Source: Dermatemys mawii (taxonomy: Eukaryota > Chordata > Testudines > Dermatemydidae). From it: a stretch of DNA of 64,000 nt. The first letter of the stretch is position 1. Every line of letters starts with the position of its first letter. The notes beneath the pieces are model-generated. The model did not search any database. It was not told where the DNA came from and saw only the letters and a program-made list of their open reading frames with translations. This document shows positions 1-12,795 of the stretch, one piece after another. Position numbers and translations under genes: made by a program. The stretch spans positions 23,032,667 through 23,096,666 of the forward strand of contig ML677348.1 in assembly GCA_007922305.1 (NCBI GenBank). Direction: 5' to 3'.

Positions 1-1429
1 CCACATGCCTGCCAGATGTGAATCAATGCAATGCTAGCATCTGGAAGCTGAACAGTTCAGATTTTATTCTCATTTAGTTTGTTTGTAAAAGAAAAATCCA
101 TGCAAAATACTAGCGTAACAGTAAGTTTGAGAAACCATCTGCTGCTATTTTAATCAAACCAAACAAAACCAAGGGGTTTCATTTTTCTGTAGCATCCTTA
201 ATACCAAATATCACAAAATATTTAACAGAGAAAATCATCTGCAAGATAAGGAGGCAAGGAAGATGTGTAAGGTTTACAGAGGAAGTTGCTAACAATGGGT
301 GGGACTGAGACACAGCACAATACTGTGTCTGAGCCAGCAGGAAGAACAGCCCCCAGTTGGAGTCAGTTTGGAGGTGGAGACTGAGAAGAGGCCAACACCA
401 GATAAATTGAGTCAGCTGGTAGAAAGATGGATAGATATTTGTCCTGGGAGTAGTATGGAGTGAATCCAAAAAGACTGCTGGAAAGCCAGGAGAGAAAAAA
501 ATGCATTTTACATATTATAATCACTGTATTATATTGAATGTTATATTTATTTTACTCCTATAGTTTTAAATGTAGGATTTGGAATTTTGAATGAAAATTC
601 ATATGTGATTATGCAAGTACGTTGTGGTTTTATTATTGGTTTCAGATTGAATTTAGCTAACTCTGTAACTTCCTGTGAGTATATCATATGGAGATTGGAG
701 AAGCATGTTGCTTTTGTAAAGTGTAAATCACACACACACACATATCAGAATGCACTGCAACACACAACACAAAGTTTTACAGATCCTGGGTTCTCCTGTT
801 TTTATCTTTCTCTAGTTGTCTTTTCTGCCTCCACTTTTGTGTTTCTTCTTTGTCCTCTCTCTGCATTTCTATTGCCCCCTTATCTTTCAGGTTTGCACAT
901 AGAAGAACAGCAGATTGCAGAGGAAAACTGACTAGAATTAGTCAGTTTCTGTCTGAATCAAGCTTCTTACATGTGGGGCTGTCAGCAAGGAAAAACTGAC
1001 AACTCTAACTGATTTCCCTCTTCATCATGTGCTGAGTTCTCCATCTTAGGTTCAGGTTCAGGTTTTGTCACAAAATGAGAAATGGATGATCAGGCCAAGT
1101 GGTTGAAGCAGCAGTGGTCAAGCCTAATTGTCAGGCTGGGGACAGCAACCAGGTTTCAGAGCAGGAATCAAGAACAGGGTTGGAATATGGATGGAGCTGG
1201 AACAGGAGCAGGAAGAGCAACAGACTGGGGCCAGAACAGGAGCAATCTGTCAGAACTGCCAAGCTTCCGCTGACACATCTAGGGAGATAGCGACATTGAA
1301 CAAACTGAAGTGGCTGCTCTCAGTGGGAACCTATATCCTGTCTTTAGGGTCACCTGGTTAGACCTTCACCTATGGATTTGCTGAGCCCTGGCTGATTGAT
1401 GTGGAGCCCTCACCTAAGCACGCTTAGGG

Positions 1430-2890
1430 ATGACTGAGGCTCAGAGGCTTTACATTATGCCCCCCCGCCCCAAGACATGTACCAAGAGACTTTAGACCAG
1501 GCTTATCGGGGTGTGACTGATGATGATGTATGTTTTCATCTCATTTCACCTCCCTGAAATGATCATCTGATCATAACCCTTCCAATCAAAAAGATACATG
1601 AATTTTCCTCTGAGAATTTTGGAGTCCAAGACCTGCTTCACCTGGTGTTTATTCCTCATGCCCCAGACCATGATGGGTAGAGGTGGCTGTTGCCCTCATA
1701 CAGGGAAGGAGTTGTCAGTGTCCTTTTTCAGCAGGGAGACAAGTGCATTTTCCTCACTCTAGGCAGTTGGGTTTTGAAGACCACTGGGTTGATCATGGCA
1801 TGAAATGAGACATTTTTGTAAGCAGGTCGACAATAACTGTCACTGCTGTGTAGCCTTGAGAATTGCAGAGGTCAACAATAAAATCCATGGAGATGGACAA
1901 CAAGAGCTGAGATGGAATTAGCAGTGGGATCAGAGCACCAGTGTGTTTGGTGCAAGAGGTCTTTATCTGAGTTCAAACCTCACAAGAGTCGATGTAGGAC
2001 TCAATGGACAACTGTAGTTTTAACCATCAGAAATATTGAAAGACCAGCTTCATTGTTTTCTAGTAGCTGAATTTGCCAGTCAGGAGCAAGTGTTGGCATA
2101 TCCAGAATATTGATAGTCCTGGTTCCCCATCTGGGTCATAGATCCAGTTCTTAAACATGAGAATCCCATTCTTGACAGAGAATTTCGCATCAGGAGCTAA
2201 TTCCATACCAGTTGATATAAGGTTTAATGCAAATGGATTGTGGGATAGGAGAGGATTCATGAGAAAAAGGAAGTCATTGTTCACCAACACATTGGTGAAA
2301 TGGCAAGGTTTCAAGACTGTGGCAGGTCATGAGTTGTCCAAGTACTCACCCTTGCAGGATAATGCATCAGGTTTATCATTCCGGATATCCGCCGAGAAGT
2401 CAGGGTGTAATCGGATCTGGAGAAAAATAGAGACCAGCAGATTTGATGCTGATTGAGAGTCATTTTAATACACAGATACTCCAGGTTCTTGTGGTCTGTA
2501 TACACATGGACTGAGAAGGGAGCTCCTTTGAGGTGGTAATGCTATTCCTCAAAAGTGGCCTTGATGGCCAGTAGGTCTTTGTAAGAGATTTCATAGATTT
2601 GTTCCATCAACATGAGTTTCCAAGAATAAAATGCACATGGGTGGAGCACATTCTGAGGCCTATGTTGCTGTGAGAATACTGCTCCCATCGCATAATTAGA
2701 GGCATCTGCTTCGTCAATTAAGGGTTTTGTCAGGTCTGGATGTACCCAGATGTGTGCCTTGTAAATGCTTCTTTTAATATATCAAAGGCAGATTGGACTT
2801 CCTGTGTCTAAGTAAATGTGGTATTCAGAAAGTCTTTGATGAATCTTTGGCAAAAGCTGGAAAACCCCAGTAAGTACTGGAGATTATGGA
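1430..2890 (-). mobile_element. Ty3/Gypsy retrotransposon relic (RT end, RNase H, integrase, chromodomain)
   Basis: Minus-strand translation in broken frames gives, in pol order from high to low coordinate: the end of RT (GFSSFCQRFIKDF near 2840-2880), the RNase H start (ASNYAMGAVFSQ near 2660-2720), the very conserved YTDHKNLEYL (about 2470-2500), then integrase core phrases (ALIPLLIPS, SMDFIVDL, GYTAVTVIVD near 1800-1960) and a C-terminal chromodomain-like piece (VLDSKILRGKFMYLFDWKGY near 1570-1640). Stops and frameshifts are frequent and the RT connection is shortened, so it is dead. I found no LTR on either side. The chromodomain suggests a chromovirus-type Gypsy lineage; domain order and wording are seen, lineage is inferred. 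Confidence 0.8.
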
Positions 2891-5800
2891 AGTTCTCTGT
2901 TTATCACACAAGAGGGAGTTTTGCCTGTGCCTTTTCCTGTCCCTTCCTAACTCTTCTTAAAGAAACAGTGTGGGAGGCAGCCACATAAGAGCAACCTTCT
3001 TTGGCTGAAACTTCTTCCAGATGGAGGGGACAGGAAGAGGCTTTCAGCAGAGTTTTACACAAGGTGGCAGTACACTGTGAAAGGAATGGTTTGTCTAGCC
3101 TGCTGCCAGGTTTTCATAGAATCAGTCTGTCTACACTTACTATAGAAGTCAATGTTTGAAAGTTGTGCAGCCAATTGCTGCTGTTGCCACAGCTGGGCAG
3201 TATTAAGTAGAGCAAGAAAGAGGAAATGAAAGCAGCCACTTCTAGTGGCATAGCTGAGTCTAAAGAAAGAATTTACCATGGCAGTTTCTTTTCTGTCTTT
3301 TCTGTGTCATGTTACATGTGTATCTTCTCTCAAGCTATATGAAAGCTTGAAAGACTTGAATCAAGTCTCCACTCATATAACAAGCTGGTAATTTTGATCA
3401 TCTGCTTAATATGGCATCACACTGCAACCAGTCAAACATTTTCTGGTCCAAACCATGGGCAAGTTATCATCTTTGTGCTGCATTTACACTTGAAATATTG
3501 ACATGTTCTTCTTGCAAAAAAAACCATTCAGTGTTCAAGAAGCTTCAAAAGTGGTATCATATGGCTTAAAAGAGATTGATGCAAAAGATATGTCACATTG
3601 TGCTGTCGCAAATGGGTTAAAGATATATAACTTGCTGCAGTATCCTACTGTAACTAGGTTCCACTGAAGTGGGCATAGTTTGATTGTGCTACTGGGAGTA
3701 GTTTCTAAGTTAAACTCATGCGTAACTTTTTATATTCAATAAAGTGTTACACAGAATAGACACATCCTTGATCAGGTGGGTGGTGTGAGGGTTTTAGACT
3801 GCTCTTTTTCCCGCTTGTTAGCTAATCAGGATGTTCAAAGCCTTGAAAGAGAAGATTCACAATATTTTTGGCAGTTGCAATCATGTTCTGTTCTTGCCAT
3901 TCACCTTCCTGAAGTGCTGTAACAATGTGGTCACCATAGGCAATGCATTGTTAAGAAGAAAGCCACACTCTTATGTCTTCTTTAAACTCTTCTTGCTAAT
4001 ACAGCTTAAAATCTTAACTTTCCAAAATAGATGTTCTTGTGTTTTGAAATGTATGTCAAAGACATCCAAATTTTGGGGATGGTTGCACTTAGTTGTGGAG
4101 GTTATAGAAGACCAAGACCTAAATTTAAAAAAATAAGGTAATGCCATTTTTAATTGCATTTTGCAAGTAGTAAGAGTGGATGTAGATGAAAACAGTGAAC
4201 AAATACAACCGTATCATCTAACATCTCATCCATATATCAGCCATGCACTGATAAGTCTCCCCTTATCTTTTCTGGTGAGTGCATGTTTCAGGCTTTTGGA
4301 CCTTGATATATTTTGCGAACATCAATAGAAGAGGAACTTGCAAAGACACAGAATTAGAAAGATACAATTTTTAGAATCTCTCATACCCACAGTATTACCT
4401 AAATAACCTTAGAAAAAGATAGCACTAGTACTGGATGGAGAAAAGACATACCCATCTGGTAACCTTTGGCTGTTTGTAGAAAAGTTAAAATAAATTTGTT
4501 CTCATTTTAGCATACTGGAAGAAATAGTAGTCATTAACAATGGGCTGCATCTTCCCAGCTGTAAGTTCTAAGCTTGAAGGGTATAATGTAATTTCAGGCA
4601 TTTTATTTCTAGTTCCCTTTGGGGAATGCACTGGTGGAGAAAGTATAGTTTGCTAAGAGAGTCCTACAGGGAAAAGACTTCATGATGAGGTATAGGGCAA
4701 GTCCCATGTTAATCACTGGAGCAAGCCTAGTTCAGCTGATTATCCATTGACAGATCAGAGCTGTGCTACCAACTTTTGAGAGAAATCTTTGTCCTGAGTG
4801 GCTCTGCTAAAAGATGTGAGGCTGAGAGATACCACACTGAAGAGATTTAAGGCTTTTTTTCCATTACTTGGAATGCCTCTGGAAGTTTACCAGGACATCC
4901 CATACCAATTAAAAACTGGATGAGGAAATATATTGGAAAATGCCCTCTGTTATCTGACCATGGCTGCACAACAAGATCCTTCAATTGTTATGTGGCCCGG
5001 TGGAAATTACCACATGACTCAAGGGCACTTATAGCACTTCATTAGTGAAGGCACATAGTCCTGTTGAGAAAAGTCCAAAGCATACTCATCAGAATCCTCC
5101 TACTGCACCTATGGGGTTTGATCATTCAAGTGAATTCAAACCCTCCTCCAGACGAAAAGATGCAAGATCTGGATGCATAGAAACCAGCGATTCATCTGGA
5201 TCTATGAACTGTGATAAATTTCATGTTTATTTGCTTATACAGAAAAAGAGGCACTGAGACAAGGGTATGAGTACTAGCCAGATTGTAGGAAAGATTGGAG
5301 GAAAGTTTTGAGTAGAAGCTCTACAGTGAAATAGAAACAAAGAAGCCATAGGGATAATAGTTTTTCTTATTCTAATAAGGCTTCTTGTTCAGTGTTAAAA
5401 GGAAGTGACTCTAAGATTCTTCACCATTATCACTTGATGAATAGCACTGCCAGTATCTGTTGTGACTTGAGCAGGAGCAGACACAGTACTGTACTTGCCT
5501 TTTTACAGAATAACTCGAATTTTCATTTTTGGAAATTGATTCAACATTAATTTTCAGAATAATCAACAAAGGGGGCTGCGTTGCATTTTCAGATTTCTTG
5601 TTTTCAAAACATCCCCCTCTATGAGGAACAACTCTTTTGTTTTGGTTTTTTTTGGTTTTGGTTTTTTCTGCGAAAGCATGAATATAATGAGCATTGTGAA
5701 GTGGCAGTATCGTAGCATGTGAGGTGAAGTCTGTGCATGACCCCACTGCATTTACTGCTAGCGGCTGCCTAGATCCTGCTAATAACCACAGTACATAATA

Positions 5801-6660
5801 GTGTTTGGCAGCTGGATTGCTGGATCTGGATATTTGTTTTTGTCTTTCTACTGACGCAAAGATAGAATATTTTTCTTAGATGTAAACTGATCATTACCAT
5901 TGATCTGCTCATGAGTGATCACTTTCCTAATTGGGTTGCTCATCATTTTGAGGCAAAAGAAAAGGCTCTTTAATTGTTTTCACCACTGACGTACACCTAT
6001 GGGGTAAGGAGAACAAATCAAAGTACTACAATCACCAGCACACTCCAGGTAAGAATCCTGCCACGCATGCACGTACACATCGACAGATTAGTGTTGATAC
6101 AAATCAGTGTCCTTATTAATTAAACAAATATATGCCTTGGCAGCTGTTACATAAAACCACAGAGGCAATTGGTAGGGTCAAGCCGAACAAAAGGCACATC
6201 AGGTGGCTAAGTATTAGCAGCAGAAGAACACAGTAACATCCTTAAGAAGCAAAGATGCCCTTATTAAGCAAATATATAACTGGCTACAGCACAGCATGGC
6301 AACAACTGGCAGAAAAGAAGTGGCATGATTTTGCAGATGGAACCCTTCCCCCAAAATCACAGATGGCAGAATTGTGAGCACTTGTTATTGAAGCAACCAT
6401 TTAACTTGGCAGAGCTGAAGACCACTTGGACAACAAGAGTTGGCAGGAAAGGACAGAAAGCAGCACAGAATGGGAACATTCAATTGCTCTCCATACAACA
6501 GTTGTACTAGCGAAAGGGGTTCCCCCTCCTATGCATCATATTAGAGAGTAGTTCTTTCAAAAGGATTTTATCTGTCTGCTCCTTTTTTCAGAGCCTGAGA
6601 TTTAATGTAGTTGTTTTTTGTCTCCTTATTGAAAAAGTGAGATTCTCAGAGCTGCTTTAA

Positions 6661-8200
6661 GTGTATGGAAAGAACATTTCCCACATGGCCCTGCAGTATG
6701 CCAACATTTTTATGGCTAACTTAAAAAAGTGCTTCCTCAGCTCTCATCCCCTAATGCCCCTACTCTGTTTGCACTACATTGATTATGTCTTCATCATCTG
6801 GACCCTTGGAAAGGAGGCCCTTGAGGAATTCCACCAGGATTTCAACAATTTCCACTCCACCATCACTGTCAACCTGGACCAGTCCATGCAACAGACCCAC
6901 TTCCTAGACACTACAGTGCTTATAAGTGATGGTCACATAAACACCACCCTATAGTGGAAACCTACTGACCGCTGTACTTCTCTATGTGCCTCCAGCTTTC
7001 ATCCACACCACATCACATGATCCATTGTCTACAGCTAAGTTCTAAGATACAACTGCATTTGCTCCAATCCCTCAGACAGAGACAAACACCTACAGGATCT
7101 CTATCAAGCATTCTTAAAACTAGAGCACCCAGCTGGTGAAGTTAAGAAACAGATTGACAGAGCCAGAAGGGTACCCAGAAGTCACCTACTACAGGATAGG
7201 CCCAACAAAGAAAGTAACAGAATTCCACTAGCTGTCATCTACAGCCTCCAACTAAAACCTCTCCAGTGCATCATCAAGGATCTACAACCTATCCTGAAAG
7301 ACAATCTCTTACTCTTACAGACCTTGGGAGACAGGCCAGTCCTCACTTACAGACAGCCCCCAATCTGAAGCAAATACTCATCAGCAACTACACGCCACAC
7401 AACAAAAACATTAACCCAGGAACCAAACCCTGCAACAAACCTCAGTGCCAACTCTGTCCGCATATCTATTCAAGGGACACCATCATGGGACCTAACCACA
7501 TCAGCCACGCCATCAGGGGCTCGTTCACCTGCACATCTACCAATGTGATATATGGCATCATGTGCCAGCAGTGCCCCTCTGCCATGTACATTGGCCAAAT
7601 CGGACAGTCTCTATGCAAAAGCATAAACGGACACAAATCTGACGTCAGGAATTACAACATTCAAAAACCAGTAGGAGAACACTTCAGTCTCCCTGATCAC
7701 TCAATAACAGACTTAAAAGTGGCAATTCTTCAACAACAAAAAAACTTAAAAAACAGATTCCAATGGGAAACTGCAGAATTGGAATTAATTTTCAAACTGG
7801 ACACCAGCAAATTAGGCGTGAATAAAGACTGGGAGTGGATGAGTCATTACAAAACCTAATTTTACCATATAAATTTCTCCCTACTGTTACTCACACTTTC
7901 TTGTCAACTGTTTGAAATGGGCCACCCTCATTACCACTACAAAAGTGATTTTTCCTCCCTTGGTATTCTACTGCTAAGTAAATTGTCTCATTAGACTGAC
8001 ACCCCCCTCCCCAACCTAGTAAGGCAACTCCCATGTTTTTCATGTACCATGTATAAATATACCCGCTACAGTATTTTCCACTCCATGCATCTGATGAAGT
8101 GGGTTCTAGCCCAAATAAATTTGTTAGTCTCTAAGGTGCCACCAAGACTCCTCATTGTTTTTCCTCATACAGACTAACACAGCTGCCACTCTGAAAGATT
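6661..8200 (+). mobile_element. Penelope-like element relic: RT palm, GIY-YIG endonuclease and 3' terminal repeat
   Basis: The + strand shows a 5'-truncated Penelope ORF. The RT palm piece at 6661-6954 has LHYIDYVFIIW where active copies have Y-I-D-D, so the second catalytic aspartate is lost, and ends at an in-frame stop. Homology continues in the same frame to about 7340, then shifts frame; 7266-7859 holds the linker (PCNKPQCQLCPHIYS) and the GIY-YIG-type endonuclease (YGIMCQQCPSAMYIGQ, then INGHKSD and KPVGEHF). The 3' noncoding tail at about 8030-8190 has CTGATGAAGTGGG at 8091-8103, which recurs at the other Penelope copies. The element is inactive by truncation, stop, frameshift and active-site loss. 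Confidence 0.88.
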
Positions 8201-8879
8201 TCTTTTCTCTGTCTCTTTAAGCTCCGTTTTTAATATGTCTTTTGTTTGTTCTTCAAAAGCTGTCATTGTTCTATCTTGCAGATCACTTATTAGATGAATC
8301 AGGAAGTTACTCTTGTTTTGCAATAGATAGGTAGAACATGGCCCTGAAAACATTACTGCTCAGGGCATCTACTATACCAATACTGTGCAAGTGGACCCAG
8401 ATTTGATAGTGTTCAGTGCTTATCTACAATGTTCACATGGGTTCAAAGTTAAGTATAATATGTTTGCACATTCTTAACTTGATTTAGTAATTTTTATGAA
8501 TGTATTTAATATATACCGTCATCTTTTTTCAGTAATTCACATTAAATCCATATTTATGTCATTGTTATTATTAACATTGTTAATGTTGATAATTATAGTT
8601 TCAATAGTTCAGAATGTCTCTCTGTATGGCTATCTATAGCCCTTTAGGAATAGTTTTAAAATTATAAACTTAAATGATAATATCTTCACCCTTTATATAT
8701 GTGTATAGTGATATGGATACTTTGTCTATGTGTGACATTTATCGCATAATCATGACTTAATATCTAGATCATTATGTATCAAAATACATCTGCCAGCAAC
8801 AGATTTATGTTCTTAGTTATTTGTCATTTTCTTTGCCATTCCATTTGGTCCTATCAATATGCCTGGTTCTGAAGACTGA

Positions 8880-9410
8880 ACAAGCTAATTGAAAACCTCA
8901 GCAAGGTTCATTTCCATCTCCACCTAGATAATTCTAGTGTCCTGGACCTATCCAAAATAGGTGTTATGCCAGGATATTAAACAGACCACACTGGCAACAC
9001 TAATGGATGATTGTTTCCTGCCCATAGACAAGGGCTATCTATCCAAATTCACATTGCTGGACTCCTCCACATCACCTCTGTGGTTAAACATGAATGGTGC
9101 TGAATCCCATCAGAGCTGTGGCAGAAGTAAGCAACACTGTACTTAGATGACTTCATTGATTCCTTTCAATTTGCACGCACGGAATCAATGTGGAAACTGG
9201 ATTTATAGCCCTCAGGCCTCTCACCTGTGGAGTTTTATAGGGAGCTGTCATCAGGGCACAGCTGATGCTTGTCATCTTCTTGTTAGAGGCGAACACTACC
9301 AAACTGTTCAAGAGCTTGGTCAAGATTACCAGCTGTATGAAGCTATGGAAACCATCTGGCTGAAACTGAATCCAGGAAAGATTGAGGAGATGCTGTAAGA
9401 TAGACATGCT
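8880..9410 (+). mobile_element. Possible CR1/L3-type LINE reverse-transcriptase relic
   Basis: The + strand reads DDFIDSFQFA near 9140-9170 and ends WLKLNPGKIEEML near 9358-9398. The last phrase is the usual LINE motif after the YADD box (W-x-x-x-x-LKLNPxKTE). The rest is too decayed to align by eye and the YADD box itself is not seen. Assignment to the L3/CR1 group is a guess from these two short matches. Confidence 0.35.
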
Positions 9411-9999
9411 TTGAAGAACTCATCTCCATAATACTGTCTTGATTATCCATTTTTTGAAAGGTCTAATTTTAGTAATCTGGTCTGGTGGGAGTGAAACTAA
9501 ATGTTCAATACAAGAAGAAAAACATTCCTATCTGGTAATAGATTGGTGACCTTAATCCAGTTGAAAATAGAATAGCAAAACCTAAGGTCTGGGAAACCTG
9601 TTACTGTGGCCAAAGTGATACTGTATCCCATGTGAGAAAGAGACACTGTGTATCTGTTAAACAGGGTTGGTGTGGTACTGGCCAGCAAAATAAAACAAAA
9701 CCTCCAAAAGGAAAATAAAATGTCAAGTTTTCACTTTGTGAGTAAATGATTAACTTGCTGTTACATCCCCAAGTTGTTCATAATATCTAATGAAATAAAG
9801 ACAACTAGAAAAGAAATATAAAACACCTATTTGCCATTACTGTATGAATGAAACATAAGTCTAGCACATTGTACTATGTATTATGCATATCCTCTGAATT
9901 TCTTTGTTGGAAGTTGCAAGGAGTTTGTCTACAAGACTCTAGTTCACAGTCAAATACATGCAGATGTCATGGCTGGGAAATGTTTGCAACACAGCAATC

Positions 10000-10190
10000 C
10001 ATAATAATAACTCCTAGAATTCATATAATATTTTTCTTCTTTGGTGTGCTTTACAAACATAACTAATGCATCCTCACGAAACCCTGGAAGGCATGCAGGC
10101 ATTTCATTCTCAATTTAACAGGTAGAGAAGCTGAACCTCAGAAGTTAAATGACTTGCCCAAAGCCACAGAGAAAGCCATTGTGAACCTGA
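10000..10190 (+). mobile_element. MIR-like SINE fragment
   Basis: The piece reads like the second half of a MIR element: a CTTTACAAACATAACTAATGC stretch, then CCTCACGAAACCCTGGAAGG, and the tail GAAGTTAAATGACTTGCCC followed by AAAGCCACA. MIR SINEs are ancient tRNA-derived elements mobilised by L2. No A/B box promoter is recognisable. Confidence 0.6.
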
Positions 10191-11214
10191 GCCAAAGCTC
10201 ACTGAAATCAACAAGAGTTTTTCATTAATTTCATTGAGCTTTGGATCAGGCTCCATGAGAAGTGAAATTAGTTGTCAGGAGCCCCTGACTATGCCTCTGT
10301 CTTGTCACTGCACCTATCAGAGGACAGAGATGCCAGGACATGTTGAAGTGTATCACAGAAATATTGGCCCTTTGCATCTTTTATACATCCTATTTGAGTA
10401 CAACCAGATGGTTGTATTTTCGACTAGCTTCTAGAAAGCCCCCGAGAGATGTATAAGCAGCATAGAGAATTTTGCCTGATTCCCTGCATCTTTCAGAATG
10501 TGGTGGCCCTGCTGTGGATGTTGTATATAGTTACCTATCTGGGAGTGATGTGATAGAAGGTATCACTTTCAGTACTGTGTGATGTTCCTTTTTGTTTGTG
10601 ATGGAAGTATCCAGTCACTTCTGGTAGCAAGTTGTAAGGATGGGCTTCTATCCACGGCAGGCTGCCTTTGGGAGATCATTGTCTGCTGTGACTGTCAGCA
10701 GTGTGTCTTTTAAAAACGCGAGTGAGAAAATTAGAATTGCCTAAGGATACATGTGAATTGCATCCCGCCCTTTCACCTCTGAGTTTATCTCACAGCACTC
10801 CCGAAACATGAATGTTTAATATGGCAGCCACTGCCTCCCATGAAATAAATGGCAGCTGTGGAGTTTCAAAGCATAATCTGGAAGCAACGCACATGTTTCT
10901 ATATTAAAAAAAAAAATCACACCCAGAGCAAATCCTTTTTCATAAGCCCACTTATTAGAAAAAAGTAAAAAAAATAATGTAATATTAACATTAATACTAG
11001 TCTTCAGTCAGCCTGGAGCAAATTCTTGCTTGCTGTGCGTTTGCTAAGAAACAGAATGGTTTGAAAGCAGAACATAGTCAGTGTAGGGGCAATCTGGAGT
11101 GTGCAGAGGAACTAGAGAGTATTTCTACGGGCACAGCAGTTCTCAGTCAGAGCATTTAGGTTTTTGGTTTTTTTTGTTATGTGAATTTGGTAAAAGAGGA
11201 TTACTGGTATTTCA

Positions 11215-11400
11215 GCAAATAATAACATAGAGATCATATTTCGCACTTGTAGCATGCTTTACATCTACAAAGTGCTAACCACGTTTGAGTTAATCTTTGC
11301 AGGTAGGTAAGTATTATTATACTTGTTTTACAAATGCAGAGACTGAGCTACAGAGCAGTTAGTACACTTGCCCAGGGCCACAAAGCATATCAGCGTTGCA
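11215..11400 (+). mobile_element. MIR-like SINE fragment
   Basis: It shows the MIR core and tail order: GCACTTGTAGCATGCTTTAC, then GGTAGGTAAGTATTATTATA, TTTTACAAATGCAGAGACTG, and CACTTGCCCAGGGCCAC. It has the same orientation as the copies at 10000-10190 and 54695-54850. The match is better preserved than in those copies. Confidence 0.65.
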
Positions 11401-12477
11401 CCGAGGATTACAATTGAGGATTTCCAGGTTCTTGGGTCTATGCGCAGACCAATCATCATGCTGCCTCATAACAAAGCGTAGTTCAAATTTGCCAGTTTGT
11501 GTTCTTAAAAAAAGACACTTTCTCTCTTTGTTCAAAGCAAACTCCCAAGCTGCTGCATTAACTCCCAACTTTGCATGCGTCATTAAATACTTCGTAATTG
11601 CTATCCAGAAAGCTCTGCAGAAAACCTGTGGACAACCCAAGTAACTCACTTTTCTTTTAAATAATTGATGACATCGAATAGCAGCAGTGTTGTGCCAACA
11701 AAGAGATCACTCTCTCAAAATGGTTTTATTTATTGTGCCGCAAGAAACCAAAAGCATGTTTCTAACAAATGAGAATTTACAAAATTGACTTCATGTTAAT
11801 CTGAAACATCTGCTTATTCTAATTCAGGATACCACAGCTCTGGTGCTATAAATTCCAACTACATTTCAGTTTTAAACAATATTTTATGTAATGTTTGGCA
11901 AAGAGATATGAGGAACGATGTATGAAAGCCAAATATGCATTTCATATGAATTTACGTAAGGGAACTATAAATATGTATTTAATAAAAGGTGTGTTTAAGA
12001 GAATTTTACTAAGCCACCTAAATACCATCTTGAGAATAAGTTAATTCTCAGCTTAAAACAGACTTTATTAGGTGCAGTAGCAACTTTAGTTTCCAAGAAA
12101 AAAACACTTGGAATTTTTTTCAGGCCAGACTTATATAATACACCCTTAGAAGTGGAGCTTTTTCTATGGTGTTCATAAATCAAGGTCACTTATGTGAGAA
12201 GACTAAGTTTTTTAAAAAACTGACAATTAGATATAGAGGGCACATCAGTGTTACATGATATTCTTCCTGCATTCTGGGTCAGAAGGCAGTGTAAACAACA
12301 CAGTGGCATTATAAAACAGAAAATTGCATTCCAGATAATAACAGAGCTTTATGGTGCATGGTTTTACACTTTAATGTGCCGTGTTGCACTCAGTCATGTT
12401 AATATTTTAAATTATATAACATTTCCTCCTTTATGCATAGTTTTAATTTGTTTTCAGTGGGCTGGCTGGCTGAAATG

Positions 12478-12517
12478 CAGCCCCCCCTTTTTTTTTCTTT
12501 TTTCCTTTTTTAATCCA
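12478..12517. repeat. C-run followed by T-rich low-complexity tract
   Basis: A run of cytosines passes directly into a T-rich tract (TTTTTTTTTCTTTTTTCC) about 110 bp upstream of the ENOX1 exon at 12625. It is too far upstream to be that exon's polypyrimidine tract. Confidence 0.8.
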
Positions 12518-12624
12518 GTGATACCTAGAAAAAAAGCTTAGAGCAAAACGATCTGTGCAGGAAAATGGAAACAAGAAGTAGTTTCAAGATTTATAAGCCA
12601 AGCTTTTATGTGATGTATTTACAG

Positions 12625-12795
12625 ATTCAATCTGTGTACCAGGCTTTGATCCAAGCCTCAGCATGATGACTGGAATAACTCCAATTAACCCGATGATACC
12701 AGGCATGGGGTTAGTACCGCCACCACCAACAGATGTGCCTGTAGTCAAAGAAATAATTCACTGCAAAAGCTGTACACTCTTCCCTCCAAACCCAA
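12625..12795 (+). CDS. ENOX1: ENOX1 internal exon: proline-rich segment with C-x-x-C
   Basis: The exon is 171 nt, with acceptor TTTACAG and donor GTAAGT. It starts with the last two bases of an aspartate codon and ends with the first base of an asparagine codon (phase 1 at both ends). It encodes about 56 residues running from SICVPGFDPSLSMMTGI through IPGMGLVPPPPPTDV to KEIIHCKSCTLFPPNP. The run of five prolines and the CKSC pair just before the RRM are shared by ENOX1 and ENOX2; the ITPINPMIPG wording is that of ENOX1. Whether the two cysteines take part in thiol exchange is not known from the sequence. No stop or frameshift is present. Confidence 0.95.

Larger units (their letters stand above)
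1..12624 (+). other. ENOX1 upstream intron (3' part)
   Basis: This stretch precedes the first recognisable ENOX1 exon and I find no exon for the preceding ENOX1 segment (the part ending just before the aspartate split by the splice site), so it is read as intron. It contains a Gypsy relic, a Penelope relic, a doubtful LINE relic and two MIR-like SINEs, listed separately. I recognise nothing in 1-1430, 2890-6660, 8200-8880, 9410-10000, 10190-11215 or 11400-12470; these are AT-rich with only short runs such as the T/G-rich tract near 5640-5670. Intron assignment depends on the true upstream exon being before position 1. Confidence 0.8.
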
